Part shown: piece by piece, positions 56,110-64,000 of the stretch
How the letters are laid out: each line of letters starts with the position of its first letter
How positions within the stretch are numbered: the stretch's first letter is position 1
Source: JARBAK01 sp034472185
Lineage (GTDB): Bacteria; Pseudomonadota; Alphaproteobacteria; Rickettsiales; Midichloriaceae
Assembly: GCA_034472185.1 (NCBI GenBank)
Contig: JARBAK010000001.1
Span: 186,001 to 250,000 of the forward strand
DNA: 64,000 nucleotides
Direction of reading: 5' to 3'
Notes under the pieces: model-generated
Databases searched by the model: none
What the model saw: the letters and a program-made list of their open reading frames with translations, nothing else
Told to the model about the DNA's origin: nothing
Made by a program: the position numbers and the translations under genes

Positions 56110-57246
56110 CTAAGAACGGCCTCCTGTTTTATTAAAACGAATATGCATTATGTCTCCATCATTCACTACGTAGTCGCGCCCTTCTAAACGCATCTTTCCA
56201 ACCTCCTTAGCTTTTTGTTCGCCTTCGCATACTATATAATCATTATAGTTTATTACTTCTGCTCGTATGAAACCAATTTCAAAATCCGTATGGATTGTAC
56301 CCGCAGCAATTGAAGCAACTGTACCCCTCATTATAGGCCATGCATGTGTCTCTAGAGGCCCTACAGTAAAAAACGTAATCAAATTAAGCAACCTATAAGC
56401 GCACTGTACTACTTTATCAAGGCCTCTCACCTTAACTCCTAAATCTGTCAAAAACTCCTTTTTATCTTCCTCATCCGTTAAAGTCGCAATCTCAGCTTCA
56501 AACTTCACAGCAATACACACCACTTCAGCACCTTCATTAGAGGCCATCTGTAAAACATCTAATATTTTACCCTCAGCATGTCCTTCAGCAAGCGCTGCTA
56601 TATCTGCCTCAGCAATATTACACACATAAAAAAGCGGTTTACTTGTAAGCAACTGTAAATTTTTAATACTTATGGCATTCGCTGGCTCTATTATAGTACT
56701 TACAAACTTTCCTGAATTTAGTACTTCCATAGCATTGAGCACAACTGCAAGAGATTTACGAGCTTCTATGCTCCCCTCACCTCCACCTTTCATTTTCTTC
56801 TCAAGAATTGGTACTCTCTTTTCGAGACTTTTCAAATCAGCTAGTATTAATTCCGTTTTAATAATCGCCGCATCATCTATAGGAGATACCCTGCCCTCTA
56901 CATGAGTAATTTCCGCATCCTCGAAACAACGTACCACACACGCTACCACATCTACTTCCCTGATATGTCCTAAAAATTTATTTCCTAACCCTTCTCCCTC
57001 ATTTGCTCCTCTTACTAACCCCGCGATATCAACAAACTCTATACGGGCTGGTATCACATTAGTAGAACAAGCTATATTAGCGAGTTTACTGAGCCTTTCA
57101 TCCGGAACCGCAATAGTTCCGATATTAGGTTCTATAGTGCAAAAAGGATAATTTGAAACAGCAGCTGCGCTTGTTTCTGTAATTGCATTAAACAAAGTAG
57201 ACTTTCCTGCATTAGGTAAGCCAACTATACCACACTGTAAAACCAT
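56110..57246 (-). CDS. ychF: Redox-regulated ATPase YchF
   Basis: YchF is an Obg-family P-loop protein that binds ATP rather than GTP. The 378-residue protein has GLPNAGKSTLFNA (about 9-21), FVDIAGLVRGANEGEGLGNKF, and the N-x-x-E motif that replaces NKxD (NIAEAD). The C-terminal TGS domain has AAGTIHTDFEIGFIRAEV and VNDGDIMHIRFN. It is convergent with murC. Confidence 0.95.
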   Translation of the reverse strand: MVLQCGIVGLPNAGKSTLFNAITETSAAAVSNYPFCTIEPNIGTIAVPDERLSKLANIACSTNVIPARIEFVDIAGLVRGANEGEGLGNKFLGHIREVDVVACVVRCFEDAEITHVEGRVSPIDDAAIIKTELILADLKSLEKRVPILEKKMKGGGEGSIEARKSLAVVLNAMEVLNSGKFVSTIIEPANAISIKNLQLLTSKPLFYVCNIAEADIAALAEGHAEGKILDVLQMASNEGAEVVCIAVKFEAEIATLTDEEDKKEFLTDLGVKVRGLDKVVQCAYRLLNLITFFTVGPLETHAWPIMRGTVASIAAGTIHTDFEIGFIRAEVINYNDYIVCEGEQKAKEVGKMRLEGRDYVVNDGDIMHIRFNKTGGRS

Positions 57247-57286
57247 GACTTATAACGGAACACTATACAAAAAGATCTCCTATATT

Positions 57287-57303
57287 CGCATAAAAATTAT
57301 GCG
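57287..57303. other. Perfect hairpin upstream of ychF
   Basis: CGCATAA (57287-57293) and TTATGCG (57297-57303) form a 7-bp stem with a 3-base loop between motE and ychF. It has no T run on either strand, so a terminator role is doubtful. Confidence 0.3.
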
Positions 57304-57336
57304 AGAAGAAATCTAAAATATTTAAATTATACAATT

Positions 57337-58053
57337 TTAATCATTATTTAATGATATATCAGAATACATACCTGCACTTAACAAGCTCTCTTTACTAGAA
57401 AGTGCAACTGTAAGCTCCTTCGCTCTTTCAGGAATCATTTCAGCAATTATAGCAGCAAGCTTAGTTTCTTTCATATGTAATGTAACCTCTAACAATACTG
57501 GTAATTGTAATTTATCAAAAACCCTTGCAGCATCTTTTGCATTCATATTTTCATAAATTTTCACAAGTTTTAAAGCAGCATCCGAACGTTTACCTTTGTA
57601 CTGATCTAGTAGTTCCTTAACTTGCGTTTGCAATTCCTTCAATTTTACGATTTTCTGATCTGCATTTTGCATAAGTACATTTACCATACCCTCCCTTACA
57701 ACTAGATCCTCTGCTTGCTTATCCAATTCTTCTCTCCTTTTTTTTAAATTTTGCAAAACTTTTATTTCGCCTAAAGAGAAGTGATCGGGCCCCAAGCACT
57801 CCTCCTTTTCACTCTCAGCTTTCTTTTCAATTACAGGCAATACATTATCGGTACTACTCTCTGCTAATTTCTCATCTATACGACTTTCTGATTGCTTACT
57901 ATCTCCTTCGATTGCATCTTTATCAATCTGCATCTCAGTCTTAGCATGCGTTTCCCTAGTAGCAAACCAATCACTATCATTAACAAATGCCATTAGACGA
58001 GAGAAGGCAACTACTATTAAAAGGATAATAAGATATGGCAATACACGAAGCAT
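57337..58053 (-). CDS. motE: MotE-like flagellar chaperone
   Basis: A 238-residue protein with an N-terminal membrane or signal segment (VLPYLIILLIVVAFSRLMAF), a charged low-complexity region, a coiled coil (about 100-150), and a C-terminal MgtE_N-like domain (KLVKIYENMNAKDAARVFDKL and AAIIAEMIPERAKEL). This matches MotE, the MotC-specific periplasmic chaperone of alphaproteobacteria. It overlaps the previous gene by one base, in the operon fliL-fliM-DUF6468-motE. motA, motB and motC are not in view. Confidence 0.8.
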   Translation of the reverse strand: MLRVLPYLIILLIVVAFSRLMAFVNDSDWFATRETHAKTEMQIDKDAIEGDSKQSESRIDEKLAESSTDNVLPVIEKKAESEKEECLGPDHFSLGEIKVLQNLKKRREELDKQAEDLVVREGMVNVLMQNADQKIVKLKELQTQVKELLDQYKGKRSDAALKLVKIYENMNAKDAARVFDKLQLPVLLEVTLHMKETKLAAIIAEMIPERAKELTVALSSKESLLSAGMYSDISLNND

Positions 58054-58493
58054 TAACTCACCTCTTTTTTCCTACGTTTGATTTCAGCAACTACGTCAGC
58101 TTTTTTATCCACCAGATCCTCTATGCTATTTTTATTAATTACTTCAAAATGAATCTGACGTATCGCAACCTCCTGTTTTCGAGCGGCACTAATCGCAGAT
58201 TCTAGCTTATCTGCTAATTTCGCAGCCATATCTGTCATAAAAGATAAGTCATTAAGCAACTCTTCCGATTTATCTACATAAAATTTTACATCCGTAGAGG
58301 CCGTACTTGAAGCTTCTTTTAAAGCTAAAATACTTTTGTGAGTACTAACTATAGCATTATCGAAAACCTTCACTAGATCAGTAAAGTCTCCTTTATATCT
58401 CTTCAGTTCTAGAATCTGTTTGTTTAATCTCCAACAGAAGGCAGTAGTCAGTAGTAAAAAAACCATCACCACAATATCTACTATATATCCCAT
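58053..58493 (-). CDS. DUF6468-type flagellar-operon membrane protein
   Basis: A 146-residue protein with one N-terminal membrane helix (YIVDIVVMVFLLLTTAFCW) and a long predicted coiled coil (about 30-130) rich in K, E and D. Small proteins of this kind sit next to fliL, fliM and motE in alphaproteobacterial flagellar operons and are annotated as DUF6468. The exact role is not known. Position, length and topology are the main evidence. Confidence 0.65.
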   Translation of the reverse strand: MGYIVDIVVMVFLLLTTAFCWRLNKQILELKRYKGDFTDLVKVFDNAIVSTHKSILALKEASSTASTDVKFYVDKSEELLNDLSFMTDMAAKLADKLESAISAARKQEVAIRQIHFEVINKNSIEDLVDKKADVVAEIKRRKKEVS

Positions 58494-58618
58494 GTGCTTC
58501 TCAAAATACCTTAAATTGTATCGAAATCATCGCTTCAGCATATACCCCTTAGTAAGAAACGCAACAAGCCCTATTTCGCCTAAGATTTAAGAGTTAAACA
58601 AAAAATCAAGACTTCTTA

Positions 58619-59536
58619 TCACTTAAAATTTGACGTAAGTTGCACAGCCAAACTATCTCCTAGTTTTCCTAGCTTTCCATGACTAAAGTGTTCTCCATTG
58701 AGTTTTACCTCCACATCTTCGTGACCAGCATTCCCTATAACTATCGTATCACCTACATTAAGACCCACTAAACTACTAATCTTTGAAGAAGCATCGCTGA
58801 TCTCAACGCACAATAGCAACTCAATATTCTTTATAATATTTCGAAAATATTGTCCCCAATACGGGTTAGAACTAAGTCCCTTAGAGTTTACCCCTATAGG
58901 ATGTGAAAAGTAGCTTTTTCCCTGACGTAAAAGACTATAAGGTAATATAAGGTCGATATTACCATTCACATCATCTAATGAAACACCCATCCTAAATAAA
59001 TATACTTCCTCTGATAAGTCGATATTCATATGGCGCATATTCGTCTCTATCTTTCTCAAAGATAATTCACATTTTACAGAAAGAGAAAGTGCAGCTTGCA
59101 TTTCCACTAAAGCTTCTTCCATTAGCAAATTTAGCATCATGCGATCTATGTTGGTAAACATCCCCCGTTTAGTACGAGTAACATACTGCTTACTGGATCT
59201 TCTCCCCAATAACATCTCAATAAATAAAAAGGATAAACCAAATGGCAATGCTATTAATGCTTGTCCCGTCAATTCTCCGTTAAAGTCAAATATTCCAAAA
59301 ACTGAATCCCCTAAAGTTTCCATATATTCATGGAATTTTATAAAATAACCATTGTCTTGTCGCACACATAAATTAGAAGCAATACGACTTCTAAGTAAAG
59401 GGACTATTTTTTCATAAAAATTGCTCAGTATCGCATCCAAGAGCGGTAAACGCAAAGCCCTCTTCTCTTCAGAATGTAATAAGAGCGATAGTGGTCCAGA
59501 AATACTAGAATCCTCCACTTTCTGATTGTGCACCAT
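58619..59536 (-). CDS. fliM: Flagellar motor switch protein FliM
   Basis: FliM binds CheY-P and joins FliG to FliN in the C-ring. The 305-residue protein has the middle domain with ALIALPFGLSFLFIEMLLGRR and TNIDRMMLNLLMEEALVEM, and a C-terminal SpoA domain with VGLNVGDTIVIGN and the final strands. The N-terminal CheY-binding peptide (usually LSQ-E-I-D) is not recognisable; the start reads MVHNQKVEDSSISGP. A TTG at 59560 is the alternative start. It lies between fliL and the DUF6468 gene. Confidence 0.9.
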   Translation of the reverse strand: MVHNQKVEDSSISGPLSLLLHSEEKRALRLPLLDAILSNFYEKIVPLLRSRIASNLCVRQDNGYFIKFHEYMETLGDSVFGIFDFNGELTGQALIALPFGLSFLFIEMLLGRRSSKQYVTRTKRGMFTNIDRMMLNLLMEEALVEMQAALSLSVKCELSLRKIETNMRHMNIDLSEEVYLFRMGVSLDDVNGNIDLILPYSLLRQGKSYFSHPIGVNSKGLSSNPYWGQYFRNIIKNIELLLCVEISDASSKISSLVGLNVGDTIVIGNAGHEDVEVKLNGEHFSHGKLGKLGDSLAVQLTSNFK

Positions 59537-59627
59537 TTCCTCAACAAAAAAAATCAACAAGATACGCTAGTCTATGTTTCTGACACATTTTTAGAAGTGC
59601 CAGCAACATTATAAATATATAAACAAA

Positions 59628-60179
59628 TTACCGAATCACAACATCTTTAAAAAGCACAGCTTCAACTTTAGCGGGATAAATTACTTTATTTACACGTAGC
59701 AGTAACGCTTCACGCAACCTATATAAGCCATCCGATCCATGTAAATCAGACGGCCTCAACTCTCTAAGATAAGTCTGTACTATATCTTGCAATTTCGGCT
59801 CATATTCCTTTATAGCCGCTAAATTAACCGCACCTTGCAACTCGAATGTTATCGCTATGCTCAAAAAACTAGGCTCCCTATTTCTCTCATTGATTGTATC
59901 CAGTGCTATTTCTATATTTCCTAAATCATAAAAAAGAACGGCGATAGCAGCTTTGGCCTCCTCTTGTTTTTGTATCTCTTCCGCCTGTCTAAGACGTTTC
60001 TCCTGCTGCCAATATATGATCCAACTTATTGTTAATAGAATGAGCACAACTACCCCACCTATAATAAAGCCCATCACCAAATGCTTATTATTTCTAGCAT
60101 GCAATAACTCACCCGTCATCTCTTCACCAAGAGCGTCGTCTAGCTTCTTCTCAACATCGCTTTTGTCATCTTCCATCAT
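59628..60179 (-). CDS. fliL: Flagellar basal body-associated protein FliL
   Basis: FliL surrounds the stator and supports motor function. The chosen ATG (60179) gives 183 residues: a short cytoplasmic part, one membrane helix (LVMGFIIGGVVVLILLTISWIIY), and a stomatin-like periplasmic domain. In that domain YDLGNIEIAL, FLSIAITFELQ and YLRELRPSDLHGSDGLYRLREALLLRVN match the FliL fold. The frame runs back to a TTG at 60251, but that region is not FliL-like. It heads the fliL-fliM-DUF6468-motE operon. Confidence 0.88.
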   Translation of the reverse strand: MMEDDKSDVEKKLDDALGEEMTGELLHARNNKHLVMGFIIGGVVVLILLTISWIIYWQQEKRLRQAEEIQKQEEAKAAIAVLFYDLGNIEIALDTINERNREPSFLSIAITFELQGAVNLAAIKEYEPKLQDIVQTYLRELRPSDLHGSDGLYRLREALLLRVNKVIYPAKVEAVLFKDVVIR

Positions 60180-60306
60180 ACATAAATACCATACAATATG
60201 CGCAATTAGACAACTTCCGAGAGTATAGGGTATAAATTGATACGATAGCAATTAAAACAAATCAACGAATCGTATTTTCTTCTACTATAATTTTTCAAGC
60301 ATGTGC

Positions 60307-60870
60307 TCATGCACGACTCAAATATTCCTGTGTAGCAATTTTTACCAGAATCTTGTCTCCACTTTCAATAAACTGTGGAACCATAATTCTTATACCTATA
60401 TCAAGCATCGCCGGTTTATATGAGCTTGAAACTGTCTGTCCCCTCACCACTCCCTCACACTCGCTTACCGTAGTTTCTACATTTTCAGGAAACGTAACAG
60501 AAATTACCTCACCATTATGCATTTCTAATTTAACGCCCATACCCTCGCGTAGAAAGGGCAGCTGCGCAGCTATAATTGCATCTCTGTGCACAGAAATCTG
60601 CTCGAATGTATCCTGACACATAAAAACAACACCATCACCCTCCATATACAAGAACTGACATGATTTCTCATCCAACTGAGCTTTTTTTACGATTTCTGCA
60701 CTTCTAAAACGTGTATTAAGCTTAGTGCCAGCTTTTATATCTTTCATTTCGACTTGCATGTATGCACCGCCCTTTCCAGGCTGAGTATGCATTGTTTTTA
60801 ACACCATCCACAATCTACTATCATGTTCTAGTATATTGCCTACTCGAATATCGTTAGCGCTAATCTTCAT
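60307..60870 (-). CDS. efp: Elongation factor P
   Basis: EF-P relieves ribosome stalling at polyproline. The 187-residue protein has the KOW domain with MKISANDIRVGNILEHDSRL and the modification loop HTQPGKGGAYMQVEMKD, with the lysine that is modified in many species. Two OB domains follow with YMEGDGVVFMCQDTFEQI and the C-terminal signature region. The modification enzymes are not in view. Confidence 0.95.
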   Translation of the reverse strand: MKISANDIRVGNILEHDSRLWMVLKTMHTQPGKGGAYMQVEMKDIKAGTKLNTRFRSAEIVKKAQLDEKSCQFLYMEGDGVVFMCQDTFEQISVHRDAIIAAQLPFLREGMGVKLEMHNGEVISVTFPENVETTVSECEGVVRGQTVSSSYKPAMLDIGIRIMVPQFIESGDKILVKIATQEYLSRA

Positions 60871-60918
60871 ATTGAAACCCGTATGTTTCTATCCATTGCT
60901 TAAAATCGAAAGATAAAA

Positions 60919-61440
60919 GTGGGTGGCCTATAAGCTGGGTTCTGTCCAATACACATACTACCATAGCCCTTTCGAACTGATATCTGCAAGTGCATCTCGA
61001 TAGCCATTTATCTTGTCATATCATCTCTAATATGATCTAGCGATCTACCCGTATGTTGTCTCGGAACCAGACTGGGAAGTGGCACGATATCACGCTATAA
61101 GACGCAATTACCTTACAGTATCCCTACATACCTATTCGATCTTGCTTCTGGTGGGGTTTACTCTGCCACCTTTATTACTAAAGATGCGGTGAGCTCTTAC
61201 CTCGCCTTTTCACCCTTGCTTTATTCCCCCACTCATCAACATTCGAAGATTTGTAAGAGAAAAAGTGGTATATTTTCTGTAGCACTTTCCCTAAAGTTTG
61301 TTTTTACAAACAAACCCCGCCAGACTTTATCTGGCACCATTGTTCCATGAAGCCCAGACTTTCCTCTATTACATACAAACACTACGCAACGAGCAACGCT
61401 CCGCACAGTCTTTATAGTAACAGCGACTATCCGACCAACC
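60919..61440 (-). ncRNA. rnpB: RNase P RNA
   Basis: RNase P RNA cleaves the 5' leader of tRNA precursors. On the minus strand the conserved pieces are in order: GAGGAAAGTCTGGGCT, GGTGCCAG, a GGGTGAAAAGGCGAGGTAAGAG block, GGCAGAGTAAACCCCACC, AGCAAGATCGAATAGG, and the 3' end GGACAGAACCCAGCTTATAGG. The ends are set by a P1 helix between GGTTGGTC and GGCCACCC. At about 520 bases it is longer than most bacterial versions (roughly 350-450), with extra bases mainly in the region after the AGCAAG segment. A promoter fits just upstream. Confidence 0.9.
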
Positions 61441-61446
61441 GCACAG

Positions 61447-61455
61447 ATGATAGCA
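61447..61455 (-). promoter_or_regulatory. Extended -10 promoter of rnpB
   Basis: On the minus strand TGCTATCAT (61455 to 61447) is an extended -10 (TGn-TATCAT). A start site seven bases downstream would fall at the predicted rnpB 5' end, near 61440. The -35 is weak. Confidence 0.55.
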
Positions 61456-61585
61456 AAAAGATCATGAAATGAAAAGAAATTCAGAAAATATTCGGTAGTA
61501 TCAATCGCACTAAACATTGAATAATATTTATTATACTAGTACGTTCACGCCTTCTGTACATTTAAAAGCCACCGAAACCCATAAA

Positions 61586-62800
61586 TGAAACACCTTGATT
61601 TTAGACTAATAAAAAAAGTTTTGCTGGTATCTTCGCCAATAAGTAGAGCAACAATATGGGAAATTTTATTGGCATGACTATGGTTACGATCATAGGATAA
61701 GCAGAATTAGCTGCCTGCGCTTTAATCAACACCATAATATTTTCGACTATGGCCCCGTTGTGGGCATTTTTAGTGCCATCGGTATTATTGCAGGACTAAA
61801 TATGGAGCCACACATTATGCTGAAATTGGCAAAATCATATATCAAGGAATGTTTTTAGCAGTAATTATTGGCATACCAACTATGTTATTCCTACGATATA
61901 TAGAATTTATCCTAATATTTTTCGGCCAAAATCCAGTCTTATCAGGCTTAGTTCAGAATTTCTATTCTGCAAATTCATGGGGGGTAATTCCGGGATTATG
62001 CAACGCTTGTTTGATGCAATTCCTCATAAATATTGGCAAGCAGAGATTATCTCTATTTTTAAATATATTATACGTATTGCTTAGTATATTTGGGGAATAT
62101 GCATTTATTTTAGGACATTTCGGTGCGCCAAATCTCGGTATTACTGGAATAGGATATGCCATCCCCATTGCTAGTTGTATGAGCCTATCCTTCAATTTAA
62201 TAAAAATTTTCTTCAATCCCATCTATAAACAGTATAAATTATTTGTTTTTTCTCAAAAAGTGATGATTTAAAAACTTTTTAAACAAATCATCCTAGCTGC
62301 TGAAGGCATAGTTATACAAGTGGATTGCCTAGCTTTTATGGTAGTGCATGGAGTAGAGATGGCAACTATGGTATTATTGGGCGCACAAAAGTATGATGAA
62401 ATACGTAGTTATAGCTACTCAGCTATTGTAAGCGGTATTATAAGCAGCATTATTAATGCTGAGTGTCTTTATGCTCGCTAATAAGTATATAATTGATCTA
62501 TATCCTGGCTTTTCGAACGTTATTGACTACCCACGCTTTGTGATTGTATCTGCGTTACGCAGTTTACATAACTCAACTTATCCGCTGCTAATCTTTATAG
62601 GTTTGGGATTAATATTAAGCTTACCTATTGGTTATTTGCTAGCATTCACAATGCGTTTGGGAGCAAGAGCAATACCTTGGTGATTTATTATCATAATCTA
62701 TACTATTGGTGCTATAATACTGTTCCGTAGATTTCGCAAATTCTCGGATAGCACGTATCTAACTGCAAGATTTGACACAATGCCACAGCGCGCATTATAA
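61586..62800 (+). pseudogene. MATE-family efflux transporter, decayed
   Basis: Pieces of a MATE transporter appear in order but in different frames. The first is an N-terminal stub from the ATG at 61586, broken by TGA near 61676. AELAACALINT and then IFSAIGIIAG follow in shifted frames. The longest intact piece (61849-62271) contains PGLCNACLMQFLINIGKQRLSLF and GAPNLGITGIGYAIPIAS, matching MATE helices 4-6. Later pieces (62284-62683, then up to RARFDTMPQRAL-like residues ending 62800) need further frame changes. Several frameshifts and stops make function unlikely. The exact start and end are approximate. Confidence 0.8.
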
Positions 62801-62902
62801 AAAAACACTAATGCATAATCAATAACACCACGCACTTTTCAACAAACAAATTTTAAGATAAGAAATAATCCATCTAAGACATTTTCTCCCATACTAATTC
62901 TA

Positions 62903-64000
62903 ATGGTATTAATGCAAACACTTTGGACTTCAACTTTATTTCGAAGAGTATTGTTCATCATTGTTATACCCATAATCGTATTACAATCAGTAACAGTTTA
63001 CATATTTTATTTTAGACACTGGAAATCAGTCACGCAATATTTACAAAGCTCGCTAATAGCAGAAATGAAGTGGCTTATAAATGGTGTGGAATCCGCAGAT
63101 AGCCATCCAGAAAATATGTTGCGCTATGCTAAAAACACTTTTGATATCGATGCTAAACTACTTAAATCCTATAACAACAGCACTAATAATACCGATTCTG
63201 ATCTTAAAAATTTCAAAATTATATTAGAACAAAACATAGCACGAAAGGTTTTCGCTGCATATTATTCTGACTCAGGACATTTAATTAGCATTATCATAGG
63301 ATTGCATGCTAATTCGTTACCGCATACTGTTTTGCAAGTCGATTTTAATTATAAGAGAATAGAAAGCCCTACAACATACATATTCGTACTATGGGTCGTA
63401 GGTACAGCTCTCATTTTACTTATAGTAACTCTGATATTCGCAAAAAACCAATTACGCTCTATTTTATCTCTGACAGATGCAGCTAAGAGATTAAGTAAAG
63501 GTGATCGTATTAATAATTTTATACCCTCTGGCGCACGAGAAATACGCGAAGCGGGATTAGCTTTTATAGAAATGAAAAACAGTCTAGAACAGCAAGTAAA
63601 AGAAAAATCTGAGCTGCTTACTCATATAGCTCATGATATGCGTACACCCCTTACCCGTATGAAATTACAACTAGCTCTACCAGTACTAGATCACAAAGCA
63701 ATGGATATGCTTAATAGCAATATAAATGAAATGGATAGACTCCTGCTCTCATATCTAAATTTTGCACGTAACAATAGTAATGAAAAGTTTCGTTATATAA
63801 ACGTAAAACATATAATCCAAAAGATTATACAAGAGTTCGATTATAACGAAGCGGTACTGAACACAATAAAAATAAAATTAATATGTAGTAACATAAACTA
63901 TACTCTCCACGCTAAAGTAATGGGAAATAGTGAAGATCATCCTTATAGTCTATACGCAAGAATATACACATTAAAAGGAGCTATCACAAATATTCTTGAT
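62903..64000 (+). CDS. EnvZ-like sensor histidine kinase (N-terminal part)
   Basis: The frame is open from the ATG at 62903 to the window edge (366 codons). Two membrane helices (about 15-38 and 153-175, the latter TYIFVLWVVGTALILLIVTL) bracket a periplasmic domain of about 110 residues. A HAMP segment follows (about 180-235), then the phospho-acceptor H-box LLTHIAHDMRTPLTRMKLQL with its His and the EnvZ-type DMRTPLTR sequence. The ATPase domain lies mostly outside the window. No response regulator is adjacent in view. The start could be three codons later at 62912. Confidence 0.85.
   Translation, partial: MVLMQTLWTSTLFRRVLFIIVIPIIVLQSVTVYIFYFRHWKSVTQYLQSSLIAEMKWLINGVESADSHPENMLRYAKNTFDIDAKLLKSYNNSTNNTDSDLKNFKIILEQNIARKVFAAYYSDSGHLISIIIGLHANSLPHTVLQVDFNYKRIESPTTYIFVLWVVGTALILLIVTLIFAKNQLRSILSLTDAAKRLSKGDRINNFIPSGAREIREAGLAFIEMKNSLEQQVKEKSELLTHIAHDMRTPLTRMKLQLALPVLDHKAMDMLNSNINEMDRLLLSYLNFARNNSNEKFRYINVKHIIQKIIQEFDYNEAVLNTIKIKLICSNINYTLHAKVMGNSEDHPYSLYARIYTLKGAITNILD

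Noticed and set aside
61236..61517. 93-residue minus-strand open frame
   Set aside because: It lies within the RNase P RNA and its upstream region, on the same strand; its sequence is explained by the RNA gene.
61676..62690. TGA read as tryptophan to rescue the MATE frame
   Set aside because: TAG and frameshifts also interrupt it, TGG is used for Trp throughout, and ordinary genes terminate normally.
1..64000. CRISPR arrays, insertion sequences, prophage
   Set aside because: No regularly spaced direct repeats, transposase motifs or phage structural genes were seen; the XerD gene is a core chromosomal recombinase.

Overview
The window is 64 kb of AT-rich, densely packed bacterial chromosome. 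Its gene content points to an alphaproteobacterial endosymbiont of the Rickettsiales type. The evidence for this is a 17 kDa-antigen-like lipoprotein, an IalB-like secreted protein, a short ProS, a MotE/DUF6468 flagellar operon of alphaproteobacterial style, scattered ATP synthase genes, and a GyrA with Ala at the quinolone serine. Two flagellar clusters argue for a flagellated lineage such as the Midichloriaceae rather than Rickettsia or Wolbachia. That placement is inference; no 16S rRNA gene lies in the window. I see no prophage, intact insertion sequence or CRISPR array.

Layout. 0-9 kb: the end of ispE, tRNA-Gly and tRNA-Ala, prfA, an IalB-like gene, leuS, iscS, and an unusual IscU-IscA fusion gene. 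7.7-15 kb (mostly minus strand): a sodium/solute symporter, secD, mreC, thiE, atpB and a membrane glycosyltransferase. 15-20 kb: groES-groEL with a heat-shock-like promoter and a clear terminator, then fliG-fliH-fliN on the minus strand with an inverted copy of the fliH 3' end beside groEL. 20-32 kb: xseA, tRNA-Thr, map, the 17 kDa lipoprotein, der, rplQ, fabI, a MaoC-phosphotransacetylase fusion, and atpA-atpG-atpD. 32-41 kb: proS, bamD, tRNA-Leu(TAG), rpsB-tsf, tRNA-Leu(CAA), topA, xerD, tRNA-Phe and tRNA-Glu. 41-50 kb: clpP, then the compact run gyrA-tolB-holA-pyruvate-kinase-like-gltX. 50-57 kb: rpoZ, a small lipoprotein, a winged-helix regulator, bamE and lspA, divergent from priA-murC, then ychF. 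57-61 kb: fliL-fliM-DUF6468-motE, efp and the RNase P RNA. 61-64 kb: a decayed MATE transporter and the start of an EnvZ-like histidine kinase.

How the genes fit together. Most are core information processing (translation, replication, chaperones), envelope assembly (BamD, BamE, LspA, TolB, SecD, MreC, MurC), fatty-acid synthesis, Fe-S assembly and ATP synthesis. The accessory interest lies in five things: the IscU-IscA fusion, a probably exported and catalytically degenerate pyruvate-kinase-like protein, the C-ring genes with an inverted fliH fragment that could permit inversion of fliN, palindromic intergenic elements, and the MATE pseudogene. All calls rest on reading motifs by eye; no database search was run.
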